Program-made: the position numbers and the translations under genes
Part shown: one piece after another, positions 55,861 through 64,000 of the stretch
How positions within the stretch are numbered: position 1 is the first letter of the stretch
Layout of the letters: each line of letters starts with the position of its first letter
NCBI RefSeq assembly: GCF_029227915.1
Contig: NC_079881.1
Span: forward strand, 9,362,001-9,426,000
Direction: 5' to 3'
Source of the DNA: Hydractinia symbiolongicarpus
Taxonomy: Eukaryota; Cnidaria; Hydrozoa; Anthoathecata; Hydractiniidae
Length of the DNA: 64,000 nt
The notes under the pieces: generated by a model
The model's database searches: none
Seen by the model: the letters and a program-made list of their open reading frames with translations, nothing else
Told to the model about the DNA's origin: nothing

Positions 55861-56755
55861 CTAGTCGATAAAGCCCGTGGAAAAATCCACTGAGGCAGAA
55901 TAAAAATTTTGATGACGTCAGCAACCCATCCACAAAAAAAAATCAGAACTGTGTTTCCACGTTGCCTCTATTGTGTAGAGCTTAAACTGCTGATCAAGAA
56001 AATGTATATGATCATGTGCTTTTGATGAGCGGTTAATGAGATATAAGGGTTTTAAAATTTTGCTGACGTCAGCAATGGCCAGTCAAACCCCCAAAACTTT
56101 TTTTTAGAAATTTGTATACCTGTTGCCTTCATCGTATAGATCTTGAAACGCTGATTAAGAAAATGTATAGTATCCTATGTTTTTGACAAACGCCTAAGGA
56201 GATTTAAGGGCTTTAAAATTTTGCTGACGTCAGCAAAGTCCCTATCAAAAGTTCCAAAAAAAATTTCTTCACAAATTCGTACACCCGTTGCATTCATCGT
56301 ATAGATCTTGAAATGCTGATCAAGAAAATGTATAGGAACGTGCACTTTTGACAAACGGTTGCAGAAATATTGGGATTTGAAGGTTTTGTGATGACGTCAT
56401 CAACCCGTCCATTCCGAAACGGATTCGGGATCCAGGTTTGGGAAACTTACCCAAATTGGTCCCAGGTGGCCCCTAGTTACCCACGCAGTGAAAAATCATT
56501 GACGTCACCACCTCGTTTCTAAGTTATTTGGCCTCAAAGTTTTAACTGCACTGTAACGGCTTCATTAATTTAATATAGGATATTGAGGTTAAAGTGGTGT
56601 TATTGACGTCGCGCCGTAGCGTCAGAAAATTTAACATATTAGACATGCATTTTTCGGTTACTTCAAAGAAAATTTCGGTAAGATTAAAGGAAAATGAACA
56701 TATCCACTTTGGCTGTTACAGACACACGGAACTGGCGTATTATTATATAGATAGA
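55861..56755 (-). mobile_element. Helitron-like element, family H2 (array member 2), with repeated modules
   Basis: CTAGTCGATAAAGCCCGTGG to GTATTATTATATAGATAGA. Three to four copies of an internal module of roughly 165 bp (starting about 55905, 56065, 56225 and 56390), each with TGACGTCA or GACGTCAGCAA, CGTTGC(C/A)T and CTGATCAAGAAAATGTATAG. Extra modules explain its greater length. Confidence 0.85.
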
Positions 56756-57059
56756 CTAGTCGATAAGGCCCGTGGAAAAATCCACTTAGGCAGAAGGACA
56801 ATGGACAAGTAGGTTGTTTTAGATTTTTTGCTGACGTCAGCAGTGCAATTACAAAAATATTTGGCGAAATTTAGTTTATTCGTTGCCTGTACTATGCAGA
56901 TGTTAAAACGCTGACCAAGAAAATGTATATGATCATATCTTTTTGATAAGCAGTTAATGAGACATAAGGGTCTTAACATTTTGCTGATGTCAGCAATGGC
57001 CAGTCAAACCCCCCCAATTTTTTTTTTAGACAGACAGAACTGGCGTATTATTATATAGA
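56756..57059 (-). mobile_element. Helitron-like element, family H2 (array member 3), internally deleted
   Basis: CTAGTCGATAAGGCCCGTGG to TGGCGTATTATTATATAGA, 304 bp with one and a half modules. All three array members share orientation and abut without spacer. Confidence 0.85.
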
Positions 57060-57662
57060 TAATTTGACCAATATTGTAGCTATTAATATAGCTAGCTAGT
57101 TTTGTCCCCTTTAATACATTTACTTTACTATAGAATATTTTCCGTGCAACGTAATGTTTTTATTTTGCATTGAGAACAATAGGCATGCACACTCCTTATT
57201 GTAGGTATACTTTTTAATTTTTAAAACGCATGACTCCGGTCTTTTTTTCTTGAAATTTCTAATTCCTGATCTTAAGGAAACACTGAAAGAAGTTCCGTTA
57301 ATTGCGGAACGTCTTAATTTACATTTGAGGAAATTTATTTTAAAAATGTTTGACTTTCGAGCGTGAAGTAGTTCCGCATGTGTAATGGATTTGTAAAGAC
57401 GTTCTTTCGATGGGCTGTTTGCTAGAAAACAAAAAAACCCCGTATTTCTAAATTAGAAAAAAAAGACGTTTGTTTAGTATTATAAACATTCTTAATTATT
57501 TTTTTCAATATTTAGTACTATATAGTTTAATTACAGACAGAACACGAAGACAATGCGGATTCACGCCTTTTATTGCTACCTTCGTGAACACGTTATTCAT
57601 GGGAGGGTTAGTGCGACGACGTAAAACAATTACTGAAAGATAGAAACTCCCGAGGTAAGTAG
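57060..57662. other. Intergenic
   Basis: No gene or known repeat. Contains a short AGCTAGCTAG run. Confidence 0.35.
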
Positions 57663-57838
57663 CCTCTTTAATAATAGCCGTATTCTGTCCGTGTGTCCGC
57701 GAAAGCCCCTTCCCGGAAACACGAAATTTTTAAAATGCGCACCAATACTAAATGTGATATATTTTTGTCCACTTTGTTGCAACGGGTTAATTTAAAGGAC
57801 GGGCGACCCCGTGGATATTTCCACGGGCTAACGACTAG
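57663..57838 (+). mobile_element. Helitron-like element, family H3
   Basis: CCTCTTTAATAATAGCCGTA at the 5' end, hairpin CCCGTGGATATTTCCACGGG and CTAACGACTAG at the 3' end. The frame 57693-57989 crosses several elements and is not a gene. Confidence 0.75.
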
Positions 57839-58015
57839 TCTCTTTAAAAATAGCCGTCATCTGTCTGTGTGTCCGCGAAAGGCGCGTCCTGGTACGGACA
57901 CAGGAAATGCGATATATAAAAGACGGGCACGCAAACATTTTAAAAATTTCGTCTTTCTGTTACGGGTCGCGGTTTTCGCGGATACATAGACAGAATACGG
58001 CTATTATTAAAAAGA
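57839..58015. mobile_element. Chimeric H3 element with two 5' heads facing each other
   Basis: The left end TCTCTTTAAAAATAGCCGTC reads as a plus-oriented head. The right end ACGGCTATTATTAAAAAGA is a minus-oriented head. GTGTGTCCGCGAAAGG and TTTTCGCGGATACATAGACA are inverted relative to each other. There is no 3' hairpin or CTAG between them. Confidence 0.7.
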
Positions 58016-58440
58016 CTAGTCGTTAGCCCGTGGCGAATTCACGGGGTTGCCCGTTCTTTATATATCGCATTACGTGTTTCCGTTACGGGATGCCGCTTTC
58101 GCAGACACGCACACATAATAGGGCTATTATTAAAGAGACTAGTCGTTTACCTGTGGAAATTACCGCGGGGTCACCAGTCCTTTTTTTGCATATTTCGTGT
58201 TTCTGCAGCACAATGATTTTTTCGCGCACAGGCAGACAGACGGAGTACAGCTATTATTAAAGATACTAATCGTTGCTCGTGGAAAAATCCTTGGGTTCGC
58301 CCTTCCTTTATATTTACCCATGGCAACAAAGCGGAAAAAATATACCGCATTTGATATTCGTGTTTTCGTAACATAATTTTTTAACTCAGAGGGGGTCTGC
58401 GCAGAGACAGACAGACGGAATACGGGTATTATTATAGAGA
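58016..58440 (-). mobile_element. Head-to-tail array of three minus-strand H3 elements
   Basis: Members are 58016-58138, 58139-58263 and 58264-58440. Each starts on the plus strand with CTAGTCGTTAGCCCGTGG or a variant and ends GGCTATTATTAAAGA or similar. A further CTAGTCGTTAACCCGTTTTG at 58441 is the isolated 3' end of a fourth. Frames across them are not genes. Confidence 0.75.
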
Positions 58441-60690
58441 CTAGTCGTTAACCCGTTTTGCAAAATTAAATAAGTGAATTTTCAGAAAAAGTGTTCTTGC
58501 CTAATTTTCCTCAAGTATCATCTAGGGATAGAATAAATAACAATAACAAATCGCTACAAAAATATACTCAGGCGTGATCCTAGCGAAGGCTTCACCCTTT
58601 TACTAGCGAGTTGGCTTTGTGCCCTGAATGAAAAACTGTCTCTCCCCTGATCCAAAATGGGAGAACTGATACATTATTTTGACAGGATAAAAACCGTGGG
58701 TTGCTCCCACAGCCTTTGTTGCAATTAAACTTTTATATAAATGTGTTTTGCGATGTCATTTTAATGCGTGTCATTTCCATTAATAACGTTCGTGCTTCGA
58801 GGTTCGTTACTGCGTGCTAATACGACTTCAGTTGCTCACTTGATGACGGTAAAGTGCAATCTTTCCAAGTAAGTCCCATTGCGATTTGGTGAAGTGCGTG
58901 AAAATAAAAAATAATAAACTGTGTTAAACATTGTAATAATTAATGATATAGAATTGTAGTTAACTTTCCAGCAAAATCAAAGATCGAGGAATATAGCATG
59001 TCAAGCATGGTTTATATATGAGAGTTATTACGCATGCGTGCGTGCGTGCTGCGCACTGTGCATGCGTAGCGAAAACGATAAACATTTGTGCAGAATCGTC
59101 AAGAAACTCGATTTCCGACAATCGTCAATTGTAGCTAGGAACTCCCGCATACTGATAAAATGTAGCAGAGCGTTGATCATGTTATGGACACAAATCAATG
59201 TCCATTGGTATATTCCTACATGTACGTGATGATGTACTGATTTACGGTGTGCTATTCTTCCCAATATTAAAAATTTGGGGGATAAAAGATTCTGCACTAC
59301 AATCAAAACTTCAAGAACGCTTTTGAACCTGAAAAAAAATTTCTTAGCTTGCTCAAAGACATAACTTTCAAACAAACCTTTATCAATTCTTCTATATGTC
59401 GACTGCGTTGTTGGTAAGAAGAGGGGATTTCTGTAAATTTTTCTAGAAATTCTTCATTAAAAGTCTTGAGCGGTTAAAATAATAATTTATAGGCTCTTTT
59501 CTCGCGTTTATAATTATTATAAAGAGAAGAGGAGCCCTAGGGACGAGGTTTCCTTTTATAACAGTTATTTTGTATGTTCCAGTCGCTGAGCAACAACTGT
59601 AAGAAGTTGTTTAAGTAGTTATTTTATAAGTTTTGCTAATACGTTGGACAATGTCAAGAAACCCTTGGTCATTTTGAAAAAAATGTGGTTCTGCCCATAT
59701 TTATGCTGCTTATATCAACATACTTTAGCCCTCAAGTGCCAACCTCTGCATATATAGAAAAAATTGTCAATAAATATTTTCTGATATTAGGAGGATCTAA
59801 CAAATAATGTTCTTCCATTTGTGTTGTGTTAATACATACAAAACTAGGTTCTGTGTTCTAATTGTTACGTATACTTGCATTGCCTATCCCACCCTCGTCC
59901 CCAGGGTTTTTTTACTTCTTGAAATGGTCTTTTCCTTGCCCATGATATAACCAGGTACTCCGGTACACGGGGGAGTACACTTTTACAGAAAAGATTACGT
60001 CATGTTTTCCGTAATCCTGACTAAGAAATCAACATGGTAGAAGAGATACTGTTATTATATAATTTTCGGTTCCGCATCTCATCTACCATAAAAGGTATTA
60101 GAAAGCTCGTGAGATCACTTGATTACTTTGGTTTATTAGGTTTTGGTTTTCAGGTTTTCAAAGTTTTCCAAATATAAATTGTTCTGCCTAAAAATAGAAT
60201 ATATACCAAACAGAAAATAAAAACTGGCGATATAGGCTAGCTAGCTTTTTTAAGGTTTAGCAGCTATAGCTAGGAGGCTATGGATTAGTTTAACTAAAAA
60301 GCCATTTAGCTAACTAGCTAGGTAACGGGAAATCAGTTTGTATGTATACTGTGTAATAGCATAAAGATGTAAGTGTTTATATGTCTGCTCTCATCATGGT
60401 TTAAGTAATCAACAAAAAGAAGCCCGTTCTAATGGCAACTTTGTCATCCTAGCTAATTTATAGACTCTTTTTTACAAAGCAAAAAGGTGTGTAGCCTAAT
60501 AATAGCTAGCTATATATGCTAGGTGATATGAGGTTGAGGTTTACCTTTCTAAACTTTTGAAAAAGTAATGTGTTTCTATCTTGTATAGCTGAACAATATC
60601 TAAATAATACAAGTAAATACATGGAATCACAGTCCCAATATTTACTTAGGCGCGCATCTAAGTGATTACGTAATGTCCCATGCATGCTCA
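58441..60690. other. Intergenic, 2.2 kb
   Basis: No gene. 59029-59075 is an alternating purine-pyrimidine, CpG-rich patch (GCATGCGTGCGTGCGTGC) with inverted ends TACGCATGC/GCATGCGTA. A possible MITE lies at 59532-59906. AGCTAGC runs occur at 60230-60520. Confidence 0.4.
59532..59906. mobile_element. Possible MITE with short terminal inverted repeats
   Basis: GAGCCCTAGGGACGAGG at the left and CCTCGTCCCCAGGG at the right are inverted (about 13 of 14 core bases). The same words occur near 24175-24190 and 54415-54480. Target-site duplication is not clear. Confidence 0.35.
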
Positions 60691-61039
60691 GATAGATAGA
60701 TAGATGTGCATATTTTACATGGCTATTCTCACAAATATCGAGGGATATAACCTATCTATTATTTCCAGGAGAGGCCATGGCTTAGATGGAGAGTCCTAGA
60801 GTATTTAATGCTCATTTTGAGCTACGCAGACCCAATTAGAGCCCACGCTCTACTAGACAACTCCCAGCAGCATTCAATGGCCCACACAGTGTGCCATTTT
60901 CCCAATTTCCCTCACATGGCTTGGGTTAACTCGGGTCTATGGTTACATTCAGTCGCCCATGATGAATCGCCGTCAAGAGGAATCGAACCCTGGTCTCCCG
61001 CACAGAGTACAAGAGCTATAACCACTAATCTACGGCGCC
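60691..61039 (-). mobile_element. tRNA-derived SINE, family S2, full-length copy
   Basis: Reverse complement of 37689-38037 along its whole length: (AGAT)n tail at 60691, GAGCTACGCAGACCC in the middle, GAATCGAACCCTGGTC (B box) and CTAATCTACGGCGCC (head) at the right end. The frames on both strands inside it are not genes. Confidence 0.88.
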
Positions 61040-61147
61040 ACAAATAAGCAGAAATGGAGGTAAAAATGTAAACAAACCAAGCAGACAAGTTACCTCCATT
61101 TCTGCGCACGCAGGAAAAAATACGGCACTATGATTGAGTGTATAGTA

Positions 61148-61384
61148 AAGTAAATAATAATAATAATAATAATAATAAATATTTAAAGTGGCTAGCCCAG
61201 AAAATCACAAAAACCTATAGTTAGTGGATTGTTTCCACTGGGGGCCACTAGAACAAAAAAGAAACAAAAAATGATAAACCTTAGACTGCCTCAGCTCAAT
61301 CAAACATAGTAACATTTATAATCTGTGAAAATTGAAAAGAAAAAGAATAAAAAACAAAAATTAAAAGTTAAAAGGTGATCTCCA
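61148..61384 (-). mobile_element. 3' end of a CR1/L2-like non-LTR element with (TTA)n tail
   Basis: On the minus strand, sequence after the RT stop codon runs to GGGCTAGCCACTTTAAATAT, then TTATTATTATTATTATTATT (plus strand 61152-61179). A small stem AGTGGA/TCCACT lies about 50 bp before the tail. Short tandem tails are typical for this LINE group. Confidence 0.75.
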
Positions 61385-62866
61385 TTAGAATTTGCCAAAT
61401 ACATTCGAGATGGAAGTCTTAAACGAAAGCAGACTTCCATCACAGGTCACTTGGTCTGGAAGATTATTCCACACTTTTGCAGCTCTAAATGGGAAGGCTT
61501 TTTTGCCAAATTCCGTGTTGACCAAGGGAAGTGTGAACCTGTTTTTTGAAGCTCCTCTTGTTTGATGATTATGACAGTTTTTTGTCAAAAGGAATTTTGA
61601 GCGCATGTAATCAGGAGCAATGTGATTCATGGCTTTGAAAACTAATATGGCATCGTTTTTGATGAGTAAATTATTCATTGAATATTCCCTCTCTTTCCCA
61701 AGAAAGGTACGGACACATTTTAATCGTTTTTCTAGTTTTCCCAATCTACCTTGGGTGGCACAAGCCCATGCCGAGGAGCAGTAGTGGAAATATGGCATGA
61801 CAAGTGCATTAATTAAAAGGTTTTTTGTGTGGGGTGTTAAACAGGATGCAATGGTTCTAATTTTAGAATATTTAATTAGTATTTTTCTATTTATGTCATT
61901 AATGTGCTTTTCCCATTGCATTTTTTGATCAAATGTTACCCCAAGATATTTAACTTTTTCGCTCCTCTTCAAAGGAATACCCATATAGTTGATAGTTTTG
62001 TTCTCAACTTTTTTTAACTGGCTGTGGTTGCCGAAAAAGATTGTTTCAGTTTTGTCCGTATTAATAGTCATTTTGTTATTATTCAGCCAGAGGTCGACTT
62101 GCGAAAGTTCTAACTCGACCTGGGAGACAAGGGTATCCAAGTTTTTATGAGACGAAATAATTATTGTATCATCTGCATATAGATGGTGGTAGTTTGAATT
62201 GATGACAGATTTTAAGTCATCAATATACAAAAGAAAGAGCAGGGGCCCCAACACAGATCCCTGCGGCACCCCAAAAGCGTCTTCATGAAGCAGATCTGAT
62301 CCTGTGTCGTTTACAAGAGTCAGCTGCATTCGGCCCGTTAAGTAGGACTCGAACCAGTCAAAGGCAGCATCTCTGATGCCAAAACACCATAGTTTTTTTA
62401 ACAAAATTTTATGATCAACAGTGTCAAAAGCTTTTTTAAGGTCAATGAGCACAGCACAAACAAAGTTATGTTGGTCGAGCTCAGTAAGAATAAAATCAGA
62501 GACATCGACTACTGCAGTTTCTGTGGAAAAGAGTTTTCGAAAACCGGACTGTCTGTCATTCAGGAAGTTGTGCTCAGAAATAAAATGAGACATTTGCTCA
62601 TGCACTAACTTTTCAAAGATTTTCATAGGAATTGGCAAAATGGAGATAGGCCGATAATTAGTAGGATCTGTTTTATTGCCACTTTTAAAAATAGGCGAGA
62701 CCCTTTTAGTCTTCCAACATTTAGGTACATAACCAGTAAATAAAGATTTGTTGAAAAGACTTGATAAATAAATACTTAAAACTGACGAACCTGCTTTTAG
62801 CAGTCGTGAACCAATTCCGTCCAAGCCTGTAGCTTTATTAAGTTTTAGTGAACTAATTATTTTTTA
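61385..62866 (-). pseudogene. CR1/L2-like non-LTR retrotransposon reverse transcriptase (5'-truncated ORF2)
   Basis: About 490 residues of intact RT reading. Without an ATG it enters from KIISSLKLNKATGLDGIGSR; a TAA lies just before, at about 62867-62869. Motifs: VSPIFKSGNKTDPTNYRPIS (motif 1/2), LIDLKKAFDTVDHKIL (A, catalytic Asp), FGVPQGSVLGPLLFLLYIDD (B), HLYADDTIIISS (C, YADD), YLGVTFDQKMQWEKHI (E/thumb) and a CR1/L2-like C-terminus AFPFRAAKVWNNLPDQV. The APE endonuclease that normally precedes RT is missing. The motifs are all intact, suggesting a fairly recent insertion that was truncated on arrival. Confidence 0.88.
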
Positions 62867-62871
62867 AATTA

Positions 62872-63530
62872 TTGTTTTTGTTAATAAATTGTTTTTATCC
62901 CAGTCAGTTTTTTATCCATCTATCATCTAATATGGTAGCTTTGCTGTGTTGTGGGTTCCTGCTGCTCCTTCTGTGTAACATCGTAAGGAAATGGGCTTGC
63001 CTTAGATCCTTCAAACATAGTTTTGGAAGAGCACATAACCGTAGAATGATCTCTCTACGACTTAAAAATAACTTTACTCAGGTAGGAAACCCCACATTTA
63101 CGCTAAAACTGATTTTTGTGTTCGTTGTATTTTTGAGCAATACAAAACCTTCGTTCAAAAGTAGCTCACCCAACAACAACGAAATGAGTCGACTAGATAG
63201 GAGTTTCTTTTCTATCTCTTCACTTGATGCCTGCAATAGAGTTTCTGAAAGCCAGCTCACTCTCCAATTAAAATTAATGGCTTTATCAAAACTTAAGCCA
63301 AGCAGGCACAAGTATTTCTATTTTTTAATCCTCTTGTCAGGGGACATCTGCCTCAACCCAGGTCCTGTTAAGTATCCCTGTTCTTCATGCTTAAAACCTG
63401 TGGCAAAAACACACAAAGCACTTTCTTGTGACAAGTGTGGATTATGGGCTCATAAAAAATGTGAGCGTATTTCTGATAAAAAATATCAACAATTTATGAA
63501 GACTCCTGAAGATAAACTGTTTTCGTACAG
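62872..63530 (+). pseudogene. N-terminal region of a non-LTR retrotransposon protein with 2A-like motif and PHD-like finger
   Basis: From the Met at 62932 the frame gives a hydrophobic leader MVALLCCGFLLLLLCNIVRK and a basic region, then LLSGDICLNPGP (63338-63370) and Cys/His residues CSSCLKPVAKTHKALSCDKC followed by GLWAHKKCE (about 63378-63470). The SGDIxLNPGP plus PHD-like finger arrangement is typical of the 5' end of CR1/L2-like elements. In 2A ribosome-skipping peptides the consensus is D(V/I)ExNPGP; here the Glu is Cys. The frame runs to 63558, but retrotransposon similarity fades near 63520, next to the gag start. It is divergent from the RT remnant and meets it at about 62870. Confidence 0.7.
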
Positions 63531-63550
63531 AGACGTGTTGTGTTTACATT

Positions 63551-64000
63551 ATGGCTAGGGCAGTGGACATCAGTTGTCCTCCACACTTTGATACAAATGG
63601 CGACGTTACTAGTCTAGGCACCCGCTGGAAGAGGTGGAGAAATGGGTTTGACCTGTATTTAGTAGCTGCAGGTATTACCGATAACACCCAGAAGAAAGCT
63701 CTTCTGTTACACTGTGCGGGTGAAGATTTACGTGAACTTTTTGACACGTTACCTGAGCCAGAGGCCGCAGATGGCCAAAATGATTATGTTAAAGCATGCA
63801 CTGCATTAGATACATATTTTCTTCCGAAGAAAAACAAACGCTACGAACGTCATGTATTTCGTACATGTGCCCAAAAGGAGTCAGAATCTATCTCACAATA
63901 TGTCACACGTTTGCGAACACTGGCGAAAACATGTGAGTTCAGAGACATAGATGACGAGATAGTTGATCAAGTTATTGAAAAATGTACATCACGTAAACTC
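63551..64000 (+). CDS. LTR-retrotransposon gag (Ty3/Gypsy-like), runs off window
   Basis: 150 codons are open from the ATG at 63551 to the window edge with no stop. GTRWKRWRNGFDLYLVAAGI, KKALLLHCAGEDLRELFDTL, LDTYFLPKKNKRYERHVF and SISQYVTRLRTLAKTCEF are characteristic of the capsid region of Ty3/Gypsy-type Gag. Downstream zinc knuckle and Pol lie outside the window. No LTR or primer-binding site is recognisable before it: the start codon follows the non-LTR piece by only about 20-30 bp, so the element's 5' end seems to be missing or recombined. It overlaps the end of the preceding frame by 8 bp, which has no functional meaning. Confidence 0.8.
   Translation, partial: MARAVDISCPPHFDTNGDVTSLGTRWKRWRNGFDLYLVAAGITDNTQKKALLLHCAGEDLRELFDTLPEPEAADGQNDYVKACTALDTYFLPKKNKRYERHVFRTCAQKESESISQYVTRLRTLAKTCEFRDIDDEIVDQVIEKCTSRKL

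Noticed and set aside
57693-58374. Several frames of 67-98 codons with Ser/Arg-rich content
   Set aside because: They run across the junctions of H3 Helitron-like elements and share sequence with them.
14505-58440. CRISPR array or bacterial-type repeats suggested by recurring ~30-bp words
   Set aside because: The repeats are transposon termini at irregular distances in a eukaryotic genome, not regular repeat-spacer units.
60808-61109. Overlapping frames on both strands near 61 kb
   Set aside because: Lie mainly inside SINE S2.

Overview
The window is an AT-rich, repeat-laden animal genomic segment. The coding content (class B-type seven-transmembrane receptor, AMOP/calcium-repeat surface protein, Sulfotransfer_4-type enzymes), the intron-exon boundaries, the tRNA-derived SINEs and the non-LTR, LTR and Helitron transposons all point to a metazoan. 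A cnidarian, perhaps a hydrozoan, is my best guess from the protein families and repeat style, but no single sequence here proves it.

Host genes are sparse. A 637-residue receptor without introns lies at 4706-6619 (+). A large exon of a secreted or membrane protein with calcium-binding DxDxDG repeats and an AMOP-like domain lies at 10513-12505 (+). One complete sulfotransferase-like gene (25632-26396, -) faces a truncated sister copy (23511-24017, +), the two being carried on the arms of an inverted duplication (about 22378-24010 and 25897-27680).

Most of the rest is mobile DNA. At least four families of Helitron-like elements are present: 5' TC, 3' hairpin then about 10-12 nt then CTAG, inserted between A and T. 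H1 is about 1.6 kb, H2 is 0.3-0.9 kb with TGACGTCA modules, H3 is about 170 bp and H4 is about 115 bp. They often sit head-to-tail with no base between CTAG of one and TC of the next. A decayed coding Helitron spans about 36.8-43.09 kb: C19/USP-like protease remnant, DUF6570-like zinc module, PIF1-type helicase, RPA-like OB-fold protein, and a Helitron 3' terminus at 43061-43090. Its Rep nuclease is missing.

A second transposon gene at 30952-33802 (-) has five well-defined 5' exons, a CaRF-like segment, a MULE-type LDATY motif, a Ulp1 protease and a PHD finger, and is broken in several places. Two tRNA-derived SINE families have different tRNA heads but appear to share a central domain. Non-LTR retrotransposon pieces lie at 1431-2040, 46550-47170 and 61148-63530; the last looks like a 5'-inverted (twin-primed) insertion. 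The window ends inside a Ty3/Gypsy-like gag. Simple-sequence features include an approximately 840 bp (CTCTC)n tract, a 21 bp minisatellite after the receptor gene, and several near-perfect hairpins. Repeat borders were placed by eye and carry errors of a few to some tens of bases.
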